This document shows positions 1-12,228 of a stretch of 64,000 nucleotides of DNA, piece after piece. The number at the start of each line of letters is the position of its first letter. The stretch's first letter is position 1. The notes beneath the pieces are model-generated. The model had not been told where the DNA came from. It was given only the letters and a program-made list of their open reading frames with translations, and searched no databases. The stretch comes from Penium margaritaceum (taxonomy: Eukaryota > Streptophyta > Zygnematophyceae > Desmidiales > Peniaceae): positions 3,486-67,485 of the forward strand of contig SZWC01004719.1 of the NCBI GenBank assembly GCA_023375785.1. Direction: 5' to 3'. The translations under genes and the position numbers were made by a program.

Positions 1-165
1 CTAGGGAGGGAGGGAAGGAGGGAGGGAGAGAGGGATGGGGAGAGAGAGAGGGAGAGAGAGAGAGAGAGGAGGGGGGAGGGAGAGGGAGGGAGGGAGGGCA
101 GGGAGGAGGGAGAGAGGGAGGGAGGGAGAGAGGAAGGGAGGGAGGGAGGGGAAGGGAGAGCGCGC
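1..165. repeat. GA-rich simple repeat
   Basis: Almost pure purine on the plus strand, built from GGGA, GAGA and GGAG blocks. It is low complexity. Apparent Leu/Pro/Ser reading frames on the minus strand are by-products of the repeat. Confidence 0.9.
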
Positions 166-349
166 TCGGAAACCGTGCACGTCGACCGGCACAAGCAGCC
201 GTTTATGAAGAAAGGTGATGGAAGTGGTGGACTTTCGTGTTGCCTGCTGATCGCTTCTCCATGCTTGTCAGCATGGGGGAGCGTTTGCCATGGACATGCC
301 ACTGACCGGCTCACTTCACAAAACACTCCAGCGATCAGCGGAAGTCTAA

Positions 350-1600
350 CGCCAACTTCGTCGCGTTCCGCACGCATACAATTCAGCTACTCCAGGGTGT
401 TTCGCGAGTGCCACGTCTGCACTACAAGCTGACATCGCAATTAGCGGTGTGGCGAGCGCAGTTGCGAACCCGCCAAGATTTCCTATGATGTTGGAGAGAG
501 TTCGCCATGTTTCGGCGGTCAAAAAACGTTTCATCCTCAATTGGAGCCGCATCGCGGAGTCCAACATGAGTTGTTTCAGTGAAAAATGTGACCAAAAGAG
601 TAGTAAGGTGGAGATTGCGTGACTGAATTCAATGAACATTAATGCCGCGTTAGAAAACACTTTTCCCGAGCCTACCTCCAACAGCTATTGGTTGATTAGT
701 TTTTGTGTGCATGACAAGGAAACAATGTGCAAACTCATGCCCGTATTCAAACTTTACATTGAAAATTTTTGCCAATTTCATGTTGGCACCAAGATCCGAG
801 AACTTCCAGTAACACTTCTTGTTGGTTGACATCCTAGGTCCACTCGCTGGTTTTTCTTATAAATACGGAAGAGAGGCACTGCCATTATGGTGTAATCCTT
901 ATAATCAACGGTAATAGTCGTAGGATCCCGAAAGCACTTGAAAGTCACATTTACTGTAGGTGTCAATTAATCTGGGACTGTTACCACCTTCTTCAAATCC
1001 ATTGAGATTCATCCGATGCAGATGATGTGGCCACCAAACCTGATCAAACAACCACCAAAGTCAGATTTCAAGTGTTCTCAAATGGGTGTTAATCTTCTAA
1101 GAACTTTAAGGAACTTATCGAGGTTTCCCGTATGCTCCTCCAACGTGCGACTCTACACTAGGATGACATCAAGATAGGCAACAACAAAGCCATTCGCTTA
1201 CAAAAAAAACTTTTTTTTATTGCAACCATTGATGTCAAGGGGGTAGTCGTGAGTCCGAAGCTCATGATCATAAATACGAAATGCCCATGTCGAATGCATT
1301 ATGCCATCTTCTATACATCTTTGTATGATACGTGGATCAAGTGATAACCACTCCGTGTTTCAACTTTGGTGAAAGTTTTGGCTCCCCGGCGTTGGCCAAA
1401 AATTGTGTCTGCTCACAAGACATGGTAATGATTCTTCATGGAAAAGACATTCAACTCGTGGTAGTCCATGCACATTTACATTTTTTCCCATCTTCTTTTT
1501 CATTAGATGTATGGGTGCTGCACATGGTAAGATTGAACAATGGATAATGTCATGAAATAGGATTTTAAAGATAAAAATCTTCTATTCTAAATAAAATTTC
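350..1600 (-). pseudogene. Ty3/gypsy RT and RNase H remnant
   Basis: Read on the minus strand, broken frames follow the gypsy reverse transcriptase order. From high to low coordinate these are an API-x-L-MKKK start near 1,520, a GYH...RHGHF...SFGLT block near 1,260-1,360, the catalytic-loop remnant AYLDVILV (a relic of YxDDILV) near 1,190, then SRTLEEH, FGGHI and the 'WFIKDYS'-like connection near 880. RNase H-like fragments continue towards 350. Many stops and frameshifts interrupt it, so it is a dead fragment. Upstream gag and protease could not be recognised in the following DNA. Confidence 0.75.
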
Positions 1601-4600
1601 AGGTCTTGGCTTAAACCACCTTGATCAATGGCTCGCCCATAATCCAACGATTGTAACCGAGCATAAAGGTATCGCCTAATAAGGTGACATTTTTCACGCA
1701 TGTCCGGCTTGTTTATAATCAATCTTGTTTTCGCTTTATCATGTTCTATCATGTACTTGTATGTACCATGAGTTTTCATGCCCTTGAGCATAACCTTAAG
1801 TCATTCTATCCCACATTTACCTTTGGATCCGAGACCCTCACCGTCGTGTATCCGATATGCCTCTCCTTTCTCGCTTGGTCTTCACTACTCACACTAGTGT
1901 CATTCCCTCATACCAACTTCCTCTATCACTCTCACTCCTTTTCTCAGCTCTTCTCGCCCCACTCCTTGAGCTTTGACAGCATCTTCAGTCATGAATGAGC
2001 CTTACACCCAATCAAAACTCTCGTGGAAATTTTCGTCCTCATTTGTCGTTGGTAGTCAACAATAGCATCTGTGTTGCCTCTTGTCACAACCTTTATTAAA
2101 ACTTTCCTAAGTCGTTCTCTCCACCCGATGGTTTTGTCACCTGCTCTCAACATTGTATTCTGACCTTGTTCTCTACATTTCACATGCTCTCAACATCCAT
2201 CTTACTACTCCCACTCCTCCCCGTGGCCTCGTGGGAAGGTCATCTCTCTGTTGCCTCCGTTGCCTCCATACACCTCCACCTCCCCCACCCATTGCATTTG
2301 CCCGATCTCACTCCATCCACATTAGTGTTATTCTCATCCTCTCCTCCTTCACCATCTTCATGCAACAACCATTTCCTCATGTGCTTTCATCTACGTAAAC
2401 TTTCTTCACAACTTCCTCTATCTAATCTGCCTCATCAACCTCTTCATCCTCATTTGCTTCATCAACTTGGTCATCTTCCTCGTACATCACATAGCCTACA
2501 TCATCTTTATCATAACATCAATCATCATCATCATTTAGCGTACCTGGTCTCACCCCTCTACCTAATTCCTCATCAGCATCAGTCAATTTGCAATCCATGT
2601 TTTCTTGACATGAGAATAACCATTTGTCACTGTTTTTGTTGTGACCTAAATCTAAGCCATCTTTCTCATCAACAATATTTGGTTTTCCCCTACACCTAGA
2701 CGGTATTGACCAATAAATTGGTATTCAACTTCCATCAATCCATAGCTTAAGTTGAAAATCAATGTTTACACATGTCAACTACCCTTGTTGCGGCGACCTA
2801 CAGTCAAGCCAGCCAAATATTTCTTATGACACATTGGCTCTTGCCTTCCCCTTGCAGCATTCTATCTCCATTTTTGCGTGCGAGGCTCGCCCCTACACCG
2901 AAACCATTATCCTCATCTCTCAATCAACTCTCAGTACCCATCATCATCAACTCGAAAACAAGATCCACATTTGTTTACTGCCTACTTCATGGTAATCTAT
3001 GCCCATGCCATGATATGTAATTGTCAAATCAGCATCAACACATTGTAAAAGGACAATCTTCAAGCCCTCTTATGTTAGGAAATGGGACACTGCTTGTCTC
3101 CCTTCTCATGAGGCTCAAGTAAACGAGTGAAATACGTGATCACTCCTCTAGCCTTGAACTTGACAAGTGCTTCTAACTAATCTTCGTTAATGCCAAAAAA
3201 AGGATGTGGTAGATCCTCCTTTGTATGTGGCATTTTGACGTTGCCCTCCACCATCAACACTCACACCCACTTAATTTACATCTCTCTCTCATCCTCTCAT
3301 CTCATACTACTCCATCATCCCATACGTTTCACCTTGGTCATGGCCAGATCGTGGGCACGATGTCTCATCCTTGATAAAAAGGGATGTAACACCCACGCTT
3401 GTTCCCACACACTCTAGACCGCCACGGGTACCATCTTCATCAACAAGTACCATGTCTTCAATTCCCTTCGTGGTGCATATGAACATGAAAAAGCTCCACA
3501 ATATCTACACCAATATCATGGAATTCATCTGCTTATTCAAGAAGAACTCTTAACCCCCGTCTATGCCTCCTTTTGTCACATAAGGGAAGAGGCTAGGGGT
3601 ACCCAAGGCCTATGGTGCTACTTTCATTGTGAGACATAGAAGTGACATTCGATAACCCTCACAAACCAAGAAAACCTCCCATTATTACAACTACCAAGGG
3701 TCAGAATCTTTCTCGTTTGTTTACCAGCTTGTTGAGAAGATAAGGAAGAGGGGATTCTTGATGCGAAGTTTCCTAAAGCTCCATGTAAAAATCTCCTTCC
3801 AAAAACCACTACCATGGACTATCCCAAGAGGAAACATAAAGACATGGCAGTTGAAATTCTAAGCATACTTTATTCACAGATGCACTACAAGGGCATCCCA
3901 TATCCCCTGGCACAGACTGCTCTGATGAATGGCTGGATTACAAATGGACAATTGTCAATGAGGAAGTTAGGTTTGGAATTCAGTTTTTAATACACAAACT
4001 CCATACTCATTACTTCAACAACATCCCTTGGACCTTGGAGCACTATGGATGGCCCATCCATCTGTCTTTTGAGCACTGTGAATGGGCACTTCTAGACAAT
4101 TTGGAGGAATACTGCCTTGTCCGACACAGGAGGTGTGTCACAAAAAAAGAATCCAAAAAGAGCTATCTCCTTCTCTTAACAAAGGTTCAAGCCATAGGAT
4201 AAACCATTTTGACCAACAGATCTTTGTTCATCCGGACATTGGGATACACCATCAAGGCATCCCCTCATATGGCGACATCTTGTACACGCATTCGGCTAGC
4301 GCAATTTTCCTACACGGCAAGTTGTTGCATTGCCATTATTTCTAGTTTAGCTTGTATACATCAGCAATTTGGTTTCGAGCATTCTTTCTAGTATGCCCAC
4401 TTTTTGGCAAGGGCCTTTTGTTCTCCCCACTGATTTTAAGTAGTGTGCACTATGTCCAAAGTTAAAAAAGAGCACCCTTTATCCACTTTTTAGGAGCTCA
4501 CTCCGATACCCACTTTTCATGCTCGGTGGTGGCAGTTCCATGGATTACGACAACAACAGGATAGGACCCTTTATTGCCATAACAAGGTCTTGTCACTTTG

Positions 4601-5016
4601 TTCATAATTGACTCGACAACTATCATATTTTTGTATCATATGGTTGAATTCTGATATTCTACCATCCGATTGACTATATGACGACCTGGTTCCTCCCTCT
4701 ATATGCAACTTTTTTCGTTTCACCATGTACGACATCGTGACCAAGAAGTACCTTGTGTATCACAACAAAAGGAAGTGTTCAGTTCCATCAAGCTAACACC
4801 AGGGAACTACTTTTCTGTGGGTTGAAGAATCACGAGGTCACATTATTTGAACAGTAGAAGGTAGTACAAAGGCTTTTGTAAGGTGAAATCAGCACGATTT
4901 TGTAGAAAGGAACAAATCTTCCATGAAGTTTTGCGTTGGTAGAAAAATACACATATCCCCATGTGGATGCTTATTTTCTTGTTATAAAAAATGCATTACC
5001 ACATTTGCGGTGGGAA
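1601..5016. other. Stretch without a recognisable gene
   Basis: No frame here resembles a family I know. The longest frame (2,166-2,699, plus, 177 codons) is rich in His, Leu, Pro and Ser and lies in a C/T-rich stretch, so I read it as compositional. Part of the segment may be the decayed gag and protease region of the minus-strand gypsy remnant just before it, but no motif proves this. Confidence 0.5.
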
Positions 5017-5044
5017 CGGACAGAGGCCTTTCGGCCTCTGTCCG
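5017..5044. repeat. Perfect 12-bp hairpin with 4-nt loop
   Basis: A perfect inverted repeat: arms 5,017-5,028 (starting CGGACAG) and 5,033-5,044 around the loop TTTC. It sits in AT-rich non-coding DNA and is the strongest short hairpin I found there. No T-run follows it and no gene is next to it, so no role can be assigned. Confidence 0.8.
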
Positions 5045-5849
5045 TGTGAAAGGCTGGAATCTAAAATATTTTTATGGCTATACGTTTTCCACCATAAAAA
5101 GAAGGCGAAGGAAGTGCAAAAAAAACACCAGTTGAGTTATCAACCTAACTCCGTGTGGTCGACACCCCAACTGGTGCAACTATCTTTGGCTACTTGTCTT
5201 TGGTCAAGTCCAACAAGGACTAACAATCGAATGATGGTGCAAAATGAAATGAACCCACACACACCTCCCCCCAACCCCCCAACCCTCCGCATGATGTCAA
5301 ATAGTGCAACAATCGCACACCACCATTGCACATTGTGCGGAACAAACTGCGAAAGTACCGCTTGACCATTTTCATACAAAGCTCTCTGTTTGAACGGGTT
5401 AGACGATGCATATTTGTCAGGAAGTAGACGAGACATCATACAAAAACTTCAAAACACAACCCCCAATGGTAATCATCAACAAAGGCAGGAATATGCTTAA
5501 ACATATCATAGAATAATGAAAACATTCCACTAATTCTATTCCATTTGCTGCCAAATTGCACGTTCACATTAAGAAAACAAAACTAGCAAGGAATTTGCAG
5601 AATCCTACAACACCATTAATGTAATACCCACCGTTTGAGGAACATGCCTAAAACATTGGTATTCCGTTCATGATTTGTAGAAAAGTGGGCATCGCACTCA
5701 CGGTTAGCTAGTATTCGCGTTTTATAGACAATTTGGTAAGCCACTAAAACGAATGGGTAATCCATATAGTTTGTGAGAAAAGTGGGTTATAGGGCAAGAC
5801 CACACTCAAAACGTGGGTAAAAGGGAATAATTCTGAATCTTCAAATCTT
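5045..5849. other. Stretch without a recognisable gene
   Basis: AT-rich DNA with short frames only. The minus frame 5,140-5,439 (99 codons) has no motif that I recognise. Confidence 0.5.
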
Positions 5850-8364
5850 GAGTGCATCCCAAACTTGACCAGCCTCCCTCAATCCGTTTGACCCTTCAAA
5901 CTCAAAAGCACCAATGGTTAGGATGTGGCTAATGACTTTGGAGGTGTACTTTACTGCTTGTGGTTTTCACCGATAAAAAATGGTATTGATCTTGCAGCCT
6001 CTCTTTTGATTGGCACAATTTTAAGTTGGTAATCTGATCTAAAGACAATCAAACGACAACAAGAGACCAATGCACTTAAAACAATGACTCGTGTAACAGC
6101 TCTTACATAGTCGATCATAGGTGTTTTGCTTATGGAGCAGATATTCTAATGTAGCAAGACTCTCTGAATCCACCAAATTTTTACATGGACGTTGTATGTG
6201 CCACACTCGCATGCTTTTACTAAGAAAACAAGAAATTTGACGCATGGGATGGGCTTCAAGGTCTATGCTAATCATCCAACATGGCATGATACACTCAACG
6301 TTTTTGCATAATCATCATTGGCATTGATGTTGCCCCTCATAAACTTTATTTCTATTACAATAATGGCCTCAAATGCAATATCCAACAAGTTATTGTCATA
6401 TTTGGTACCCGAGACAACCTTTCGCAAATGATGGCAATAGTTGATTGTGCTGGCTATAATACTCGAATGAATGAATCCCACATTTGGAGACCAAAAGGAC
6501 ACATTTCTGACAGTGATGGAGGGAAGTCACAGTTGAAAAACAAGTTGACTTGGATGGAGATTGACAATGTCATTTAACTTGATTGGTAGTTGTATTACAA
6601 TGATGGGGAGGCAGGGCAAATCTCACGTGATTGTCAGAAACAACAACAACAGGCCAAAAAGAGGGGGAAAGGTAAGAGAAAAACTAAGAAGTCATGAAAT
6701 GGCAAGGATAAAAGTAGACATCGGAACTCTTGCCCGGTCAAAATAATCTACACCAACCAATCGCCCATCTTTGTGGCTCACATTCTTGCAAACGAGGATT
6801 TGTGAGGGCATAAGTTTTGGTTCAACAATCCCTAATAGTGTCAGGTATCTTTTCTCCACGTTGATGTACCACCAAACAAAGGATTGCGATGGATGATATT
6901 GGAGGAATGCCACAAAACATGTGTAGGTGGACAGTTCCACAAGGACAAGATGCTAAAAAAGTTGGCAAAAATCACGGGTGTGAAAAGATGCATGCTAAAC
7001 CCTAAACCCAAAACCCCAAACCCAAAACCCTAGACCATAACACTAGAGGATTTTTCAATTCATGTGACACATGTCAACTGCAGAAACCTCATCGCATGAG
7101 GCCACCAGGACTACTCTAACCTCTCCCTATTCTGACAGATTCATGGGTTGACATTACAATGGAATTTGTGAACAGGTTACATGTCCCCCCTCCAAGGGAT
7201 ATGATGCCATCCTGGTGATGGCATCACAAATATAGCATGGAAATATCACCTTAATGATTATTAAAATTACTTTTTTCTGTTTTAAAAAATTCATAAATCC
7301 TTGATTTTGGTCAGGTATTACCGGGCTCACATCATTTCATGTTTCCTTTAATTTTGCTTAATTGAAGCCTGGTTACACTTGAATTCAATGGATGGACCGG
7401 TTCATTCATTTTCTGGTCCTTGATTTTGGTGACCTTGAGTTTGCACGCAGTATCGACGAAACTACCATCGTGGATCTCGGTCCTCATCCGTGTAGTTTTT
7501 CATGGGCAAGGGTCCACGCGTAGTGTAGGGAGCGGGGGGGATGGGGGTGGCCACATCAAAACTATGTGGACGTCCCTTCCCCCATGCCTTTTTGTACAAC
7601 TGTAGATCGCAACCCTCATGATTTGTTGTCATACGAGTAGGATATGAGGGGGGGTAGGCATTAAAACACCACGTTCAAGTGAAGAAACTGAATGACATGC
7701 ACCCATGTGCACAAGACAAAGAAACGAAACACCAAAAATCCTTGAACCCTACGAATGACCGATTCATTATAAAATTACTTTGCATATCTTTTAAATTGAA
7801 TACACAAAAACAATTGGTGAAATTTTTTCATAAGTAAAAAAATCTATATTTAGAATCATAATGGCATATTTCTTTATGACAACGACCACCATCACTACCA
7901 AGGGAATCACACTTGTACTCCTAAAGCAGATCATACGACAACATGGTGTGCCACGTACCATCATCAACAAAAGAGTAGGTCATTAAAACAGTCTTTTCTG
8001 GCATAAATTGATTATGTGTAATGGCACTCGGCTCTAGCTACCAATAGAATTCCTCTCTTAAACCGGCTTGCATGCTGAGCCGACCAATCAAACGCTCAAA
8101 CAATTCATGTGCACTTTATGCAAGCTGCACGGCACTTATGTGGCAACAAAACAATCGACCACCAAACTTGAATACAACTCTACGATTTCTACCAAATGCA
8201 TGAGATTCCGTTCAAGGTTGTCTAGGCTAAAATTTTTGCCACACCAGCAAGAGAGAATAATGCCTACAGATGACATCCATCAAGAAGAATTCACCAACGT
8301 TTGGACAAAAATGCACCAGAATAGCACAAATAAGCAAGCAGCCACAAAGCAAGAAGCAAACTAA
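5850..8364 (+). mobile_element. Ty3/gypsy remnant A (gag and integrase relics)
   Basis: A decayed plus-strand Ty3/gypsy element. A gag zinc-knuckle relic (…GEAG-x-ISRDCQ followed by a Lys/Gln-rich tail) lies near 6,590-6,700. Integrase starts at about 6,890 with LLEECHK...GGQFHKDKMLKKLAK, continues near 7,090-7,230 (TCQLQKPH...PPGLL, then DSWVDITMEF), and resumes at about 7,885-8,030 (KQIIRQHGVPRTII). The C-terminal part (EPTNQTLKQF...LEYNSTIST) follows at 8,068-8,364. Protease, RT and RNase H between the knuckle and integrase are missing, so it is internally deleted as well as frame-broken. The gag-side segment aligns with 10,900-11,850 (remnant B), so both are copies of one family. No LTRs were found. 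Confidence 0.75.
6995..7033 (+). repeat. Interstitial telomere-like (CCCTAAA) block
   Basis: Contains CTAAACCCTAAACCC followed by degenerate CCCAAAA units and a final CCCTAG. The plant-type telomere unit on this strand is CCCTAAA. The block lies between two stretches that both read as gypsy integrase, so it was gained after the element inserted. Confidence 0.65.
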
Positions 8365-9785
8365 AATCGTATCCATGATGCGGACTAAGCTCTACACACA
8401 TTAAAATCTGTGGACAAGACTTTCTTAAGCTCAAACCGCAATATTTCGGAACGTTTTAGATGGAGGAATGCAAACTCCCATTGTTAATTGACTTGTCAGC
8501 CAGACAACATGGCGATCATTGCACGCTTCCATGTTTGCAAGCTCAAGTACTACCCATAACCTAGGAAGAGCTTTCTCGGTTGAGATTTGGTTCCTCTGCA
8601 TCGATGCCCTCAAGTATGCACTGATGTGGCATGGTTATGGCCATGCACACAAGATCTAGGATCCCTATAATAACCTGATTGAAAATCATCTCATTAACAA
8701 CTAGTGTTGTCAACATTTATCTACATATGCTAACACGCCAAGGGGCACAACTAAAGGGCTACGACCTAGATGTACATGAGTTCCTAAACTTTGCGGTTGG
8801 GTATATTTTTAACTCTTACATTTCTTTCCCAGTGCACATGGACCTTGAGAGTTTTATCCTACTGATTTTTCATTTTCATGTTTAACAACTATTCGGGGTC
8901 AAAGAATTCATTTGTTTGGCTTCACGCTGGATATCTTCCCCCTGACAATGAATATAATTAATTATTTACTCTAGTTATGTTTGGCCATCGAGGACTGAGG
9001 AGAATCTAAAACGTGATCACGTGACTCTCAGCGGTCACGCGATTGGGTCATTTCCAGCGTCGGACGTGCACCGACACCGGGAAATGAGAGGGCAAGATTT
9101 GAAAATGACCGCTAGACAGTGTAAAAACATGAATTTTAGACTACGACTTGAGGTCATTTTGCCCAATTAGAAAAAAGAAAATTAACTTTCTGCGGGGACG
9201 AATCAAGATGTTATTTTGAAAGGCAAAAATCATAAATTAGTACGATACATCGTTTGGTCAAGGACATTATGGCCACTTACTCAAAACTTAGGTGCTCTTA
9301 TTCTAGTCGTTCTAACCCTTTCAATGACTTTCCATAAGGATCAGCAGAAGTATCACAAATCGTATGAATGTTTCAATACTAATCTATGGAATTCTTAATG
9401 AAGCTAGACATATATGAAACCACGCCTTGATGCCCTCCAAGACCCCCCAACTACTTGGCAGGGTTTCTTTAAAAAACCACTCACAACGCAATATTGCATG
9501 TGTCGCTCGGCTCAAGCACCAAACACCCAACATATGACTTGTTGTGATTCTTGTCATTGTTTACATGCACTTGAATCATTTGACAATTGTCACCAAAGTA
9601 CACAGACTGCTCAATAAAAGTTATCCATTTTTCCCTAGGGCCAAATCAATCACGTGCCCAAAAAGCACAATGTGTGACTCGCATCCACCTAGCATTGGCA
9701 AAAAGGAACAAAAAAATCCTAGTTGCAAATCATGCTCGCTCGCAGCATGCGTCGACGGGCGAGAAAGAAAAAAAAGTGCATAAGG
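8365..9785. other. Stretch without a recognisable gene
   Basis: AT-rich DNA with many short frames and no family motif. It begins where the integrase C-terminus of remnant A ends, so it may hold that element's decayed 3' end, but no LTR boundary is visible. Confidence 0.5.
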
Positions 9786-9978
9786 TCATCGCTCCCATGC
9801 AAGAGTCGCGAGGGAGCGATGAACCCTTTGTTGTTTACATGCAAACCTCCTAGTTTGATTTAGGGTTTTGTATGTTTGGTGCGTGCCGATCCTGCGCCAA
9901 AAATTAAACCCTAAATCAAACTGGGGGATTCTCGTGTAAAAACTCAAGGGGTCATTGCTCCCAAGCGATCGAGCAAAA
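9786..9978. repeat. Foldback element (imperfect inverted repeat)
   Basis: Two arms of about 70 bases pair around a 37-base loop. The inner 17 bp are perfect (9,852-9,868 with 9,906-9,922, containing TTTAGGGTTT and its complement). The outer part matches at roughly 70 percent by eye. The left arm also contains its own perfect 11-bp hairpin (TCATCGCTCCC at 9,786-9,796 with its complement at 9,812-9,822). It could be a decayed MITE-like foldback element or a small-RNA hairpin; nothing in the flanks decides. Confidence 0.6.
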
Positions 9979-10197
9979 ACACCCTTCTTTTGATTTTGAC
10001 ATTTTTCTTTCACAAAACCCATTCTTTCAATGCCCGAACCTCAATCAAACCCTACCCCGAATTGCTTACGGGGTTCTAAGGTTCTAGTTCTACGTGGTCT
10101 CCTGTTGATCCTCGCTATAGCAAGGCTCAGCACGTTCCCTTTCAATGTATGGGGAGTCACAAACTCCACTCAAACTCTGGACAATCCTATACCTCCA

Positions 10198-10235
10198 AGT
10201 ATCACAAACCCTTCAAAGAAGGGGTTTGTAATACT
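10198..10235. repeat. 14-bp hairpin with one mismatch
   Basis: AGTATCACAAACCC at 10,198-10,211 pairs with 10,222-10,235 with one mismatch and a 10-nt loop. Short CATGCC/GGCATG palindromes follow within 70 bases. The surrounding DNA (9,979-10,899) has no recognisable gene. Confidence 0.5.
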
Positions 10236-12228
10236 AGCAGGGGGTGCTGCATGCCATGCATCGTGGATGCAAGGCATGTGGACATGCCATGAATTTTGGC
10301 CTCTTTTCTTTTCTACTAGTGTGGCGGTGGCGGCAGTAGATGGATAGCTAAGTTTTTTTGCTCGACAACAATCAAATGAGCTGTATAGTTCCAAAGATTG
10401 GCTACATGTGACTTGCGCCCTTTTCCCTATTCCTCCAATCTTCTTCTACACCAAACCCAGTCCCTATGAGTCATCCACATTCCTTCTAAGGAAGAAACAT
10501 TGTATCAGAGTGTAACATCACTGGACGGGCAGGTGACATATAACTTACAAGGTGAAAACCTCTTAAGCGCATCTCCAACACTCACACACTGACATATCTT
10601 GTGACAATAATTGTGAATGGAGATAATGTACCAAGCAACAAGCAGTAGTAATCCGCGAGGGCTACAGTGATGAAGGATGAGAAATACACCATCAACAACG
10701 CTCTTCACGTAAACCATGTAGCAAAGGCACGTTTAGTGGTGAATGGCACACCATCAATGGCCCCAAAGGCCAACTGGCAATGAACCCCTTGATCTTGGTG
10801 TATCTTTGCCCCCACCATTGTCTACGTTGTTGACACCTGACACCTTGGGTGGAACCGTGCCAAAAAGCTTGCATCAACTAACACATACGCCAAATTGTCG
10901 AGACTTATGGGCCTCAAAACCCATCCACTTCAACTCTTGACTCCGTTCTAAAATTTCCAAGCACTCTTGAGGTTTTTCATTGTGCAAACTCAAATGAAAA
11001 GACAGGATGTGGGTGACATGGTTGGAGGTGTACTTCATTGTTGCTAAAGTCAACATTGATAAAACAATTGACCTTTGACCTCACTTTTGCATGGCACAGC
11101 TTTAAGGTGGTGGTACAATCTTAACACCATCCAATGGCAGCGAAACACCAACGGAGCTTGATCAATGGCTCTTGCAACCGCTCCCACATCGTCCACTGTA
11201 GGCGTTCTAGCTATCGAGCAAATTAATCCAACGTGGCACAACTCTCTGATTTCACCAGAAGGTTGGATGGAATTCAGGTGCGGCACAACGCATGCTTTGG
11301 AAATGTAAAAGAGACTTCTGACTCATGGTACAGGCTTCAACGCCCGTGTCAGCAGTATGGTGAGGAAGAATATTTGTTGCATTTTTTTCAAAATCATCAC
11401 CTGAAGTGAGGTCGCCCCTAACAAGCTCTATTGTTTCTACAACATTGACCTCAAGTACAACATCCAACAAAGAATCACCATACTCTGAATCCAAGACAAC
11501 CTTCCTTGAATGATCGTAGCAGTTGATCACAACATTGCCAACCACAATACTATGATGTAAGTATCCAATGACTGGGGACCCCAAAGCAATACATTTTTAT
11601 CGTGGAAGAGGGAAGACACAATCTACAACAACTTTGTCTCCGATGGAGATTGATGTCGTCACTCAACATGATTTGTTGTTGTCATGGACATAAGGGAAAT
11701 TGGGACAGGTTTGGGCAATTCTTAGAAATGGTAGCAAGAATCCAAAAAGGGGAGGAGGTCATAGAGAAAACCGGAGGAGTTGGAAACAGCAAAGGACGAG
11801 GACACACATTTAAAGTCTTGTCTTATGGAAAAAAATGTGCCGACCGATTGCCCATGTGAGTGGCTCACAATGCCGCACACAAAAGATCACAAGATTACAA
11901 AGTTTACCGCGGGGCACGAGTACAACCAAGAGGTTCTAAAATTCATTGAATAGTACAAACACTATTGGACAAAGGAGCTTCTTATACCTTTGTACGCAAA
12001 AACATGGTTTGGAATCTGGGTTTACAAGATGAAGTGGAGGATGCTTGAAAGGGAAAACATTGACAAAAAACTACATATCTGTTGACTTTCAGAACCTAAA
12101 GGAAATTGGAGACTTGCACGATGTAACTCTCTCGAGGACCTGCCTAATCAGTGATCATTAAATGATTCTCAGGTGAGATTTCATGTACAAACACAAGCCG
12201 TATATAGAACTGACTAGCGGAGTAGTCT

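Noticed and set aside
2166-2699. 177-codon His/Leu/Pro-rich frame
   Set aside because: Follows the C/T-rich composition of the region and shows no domain.
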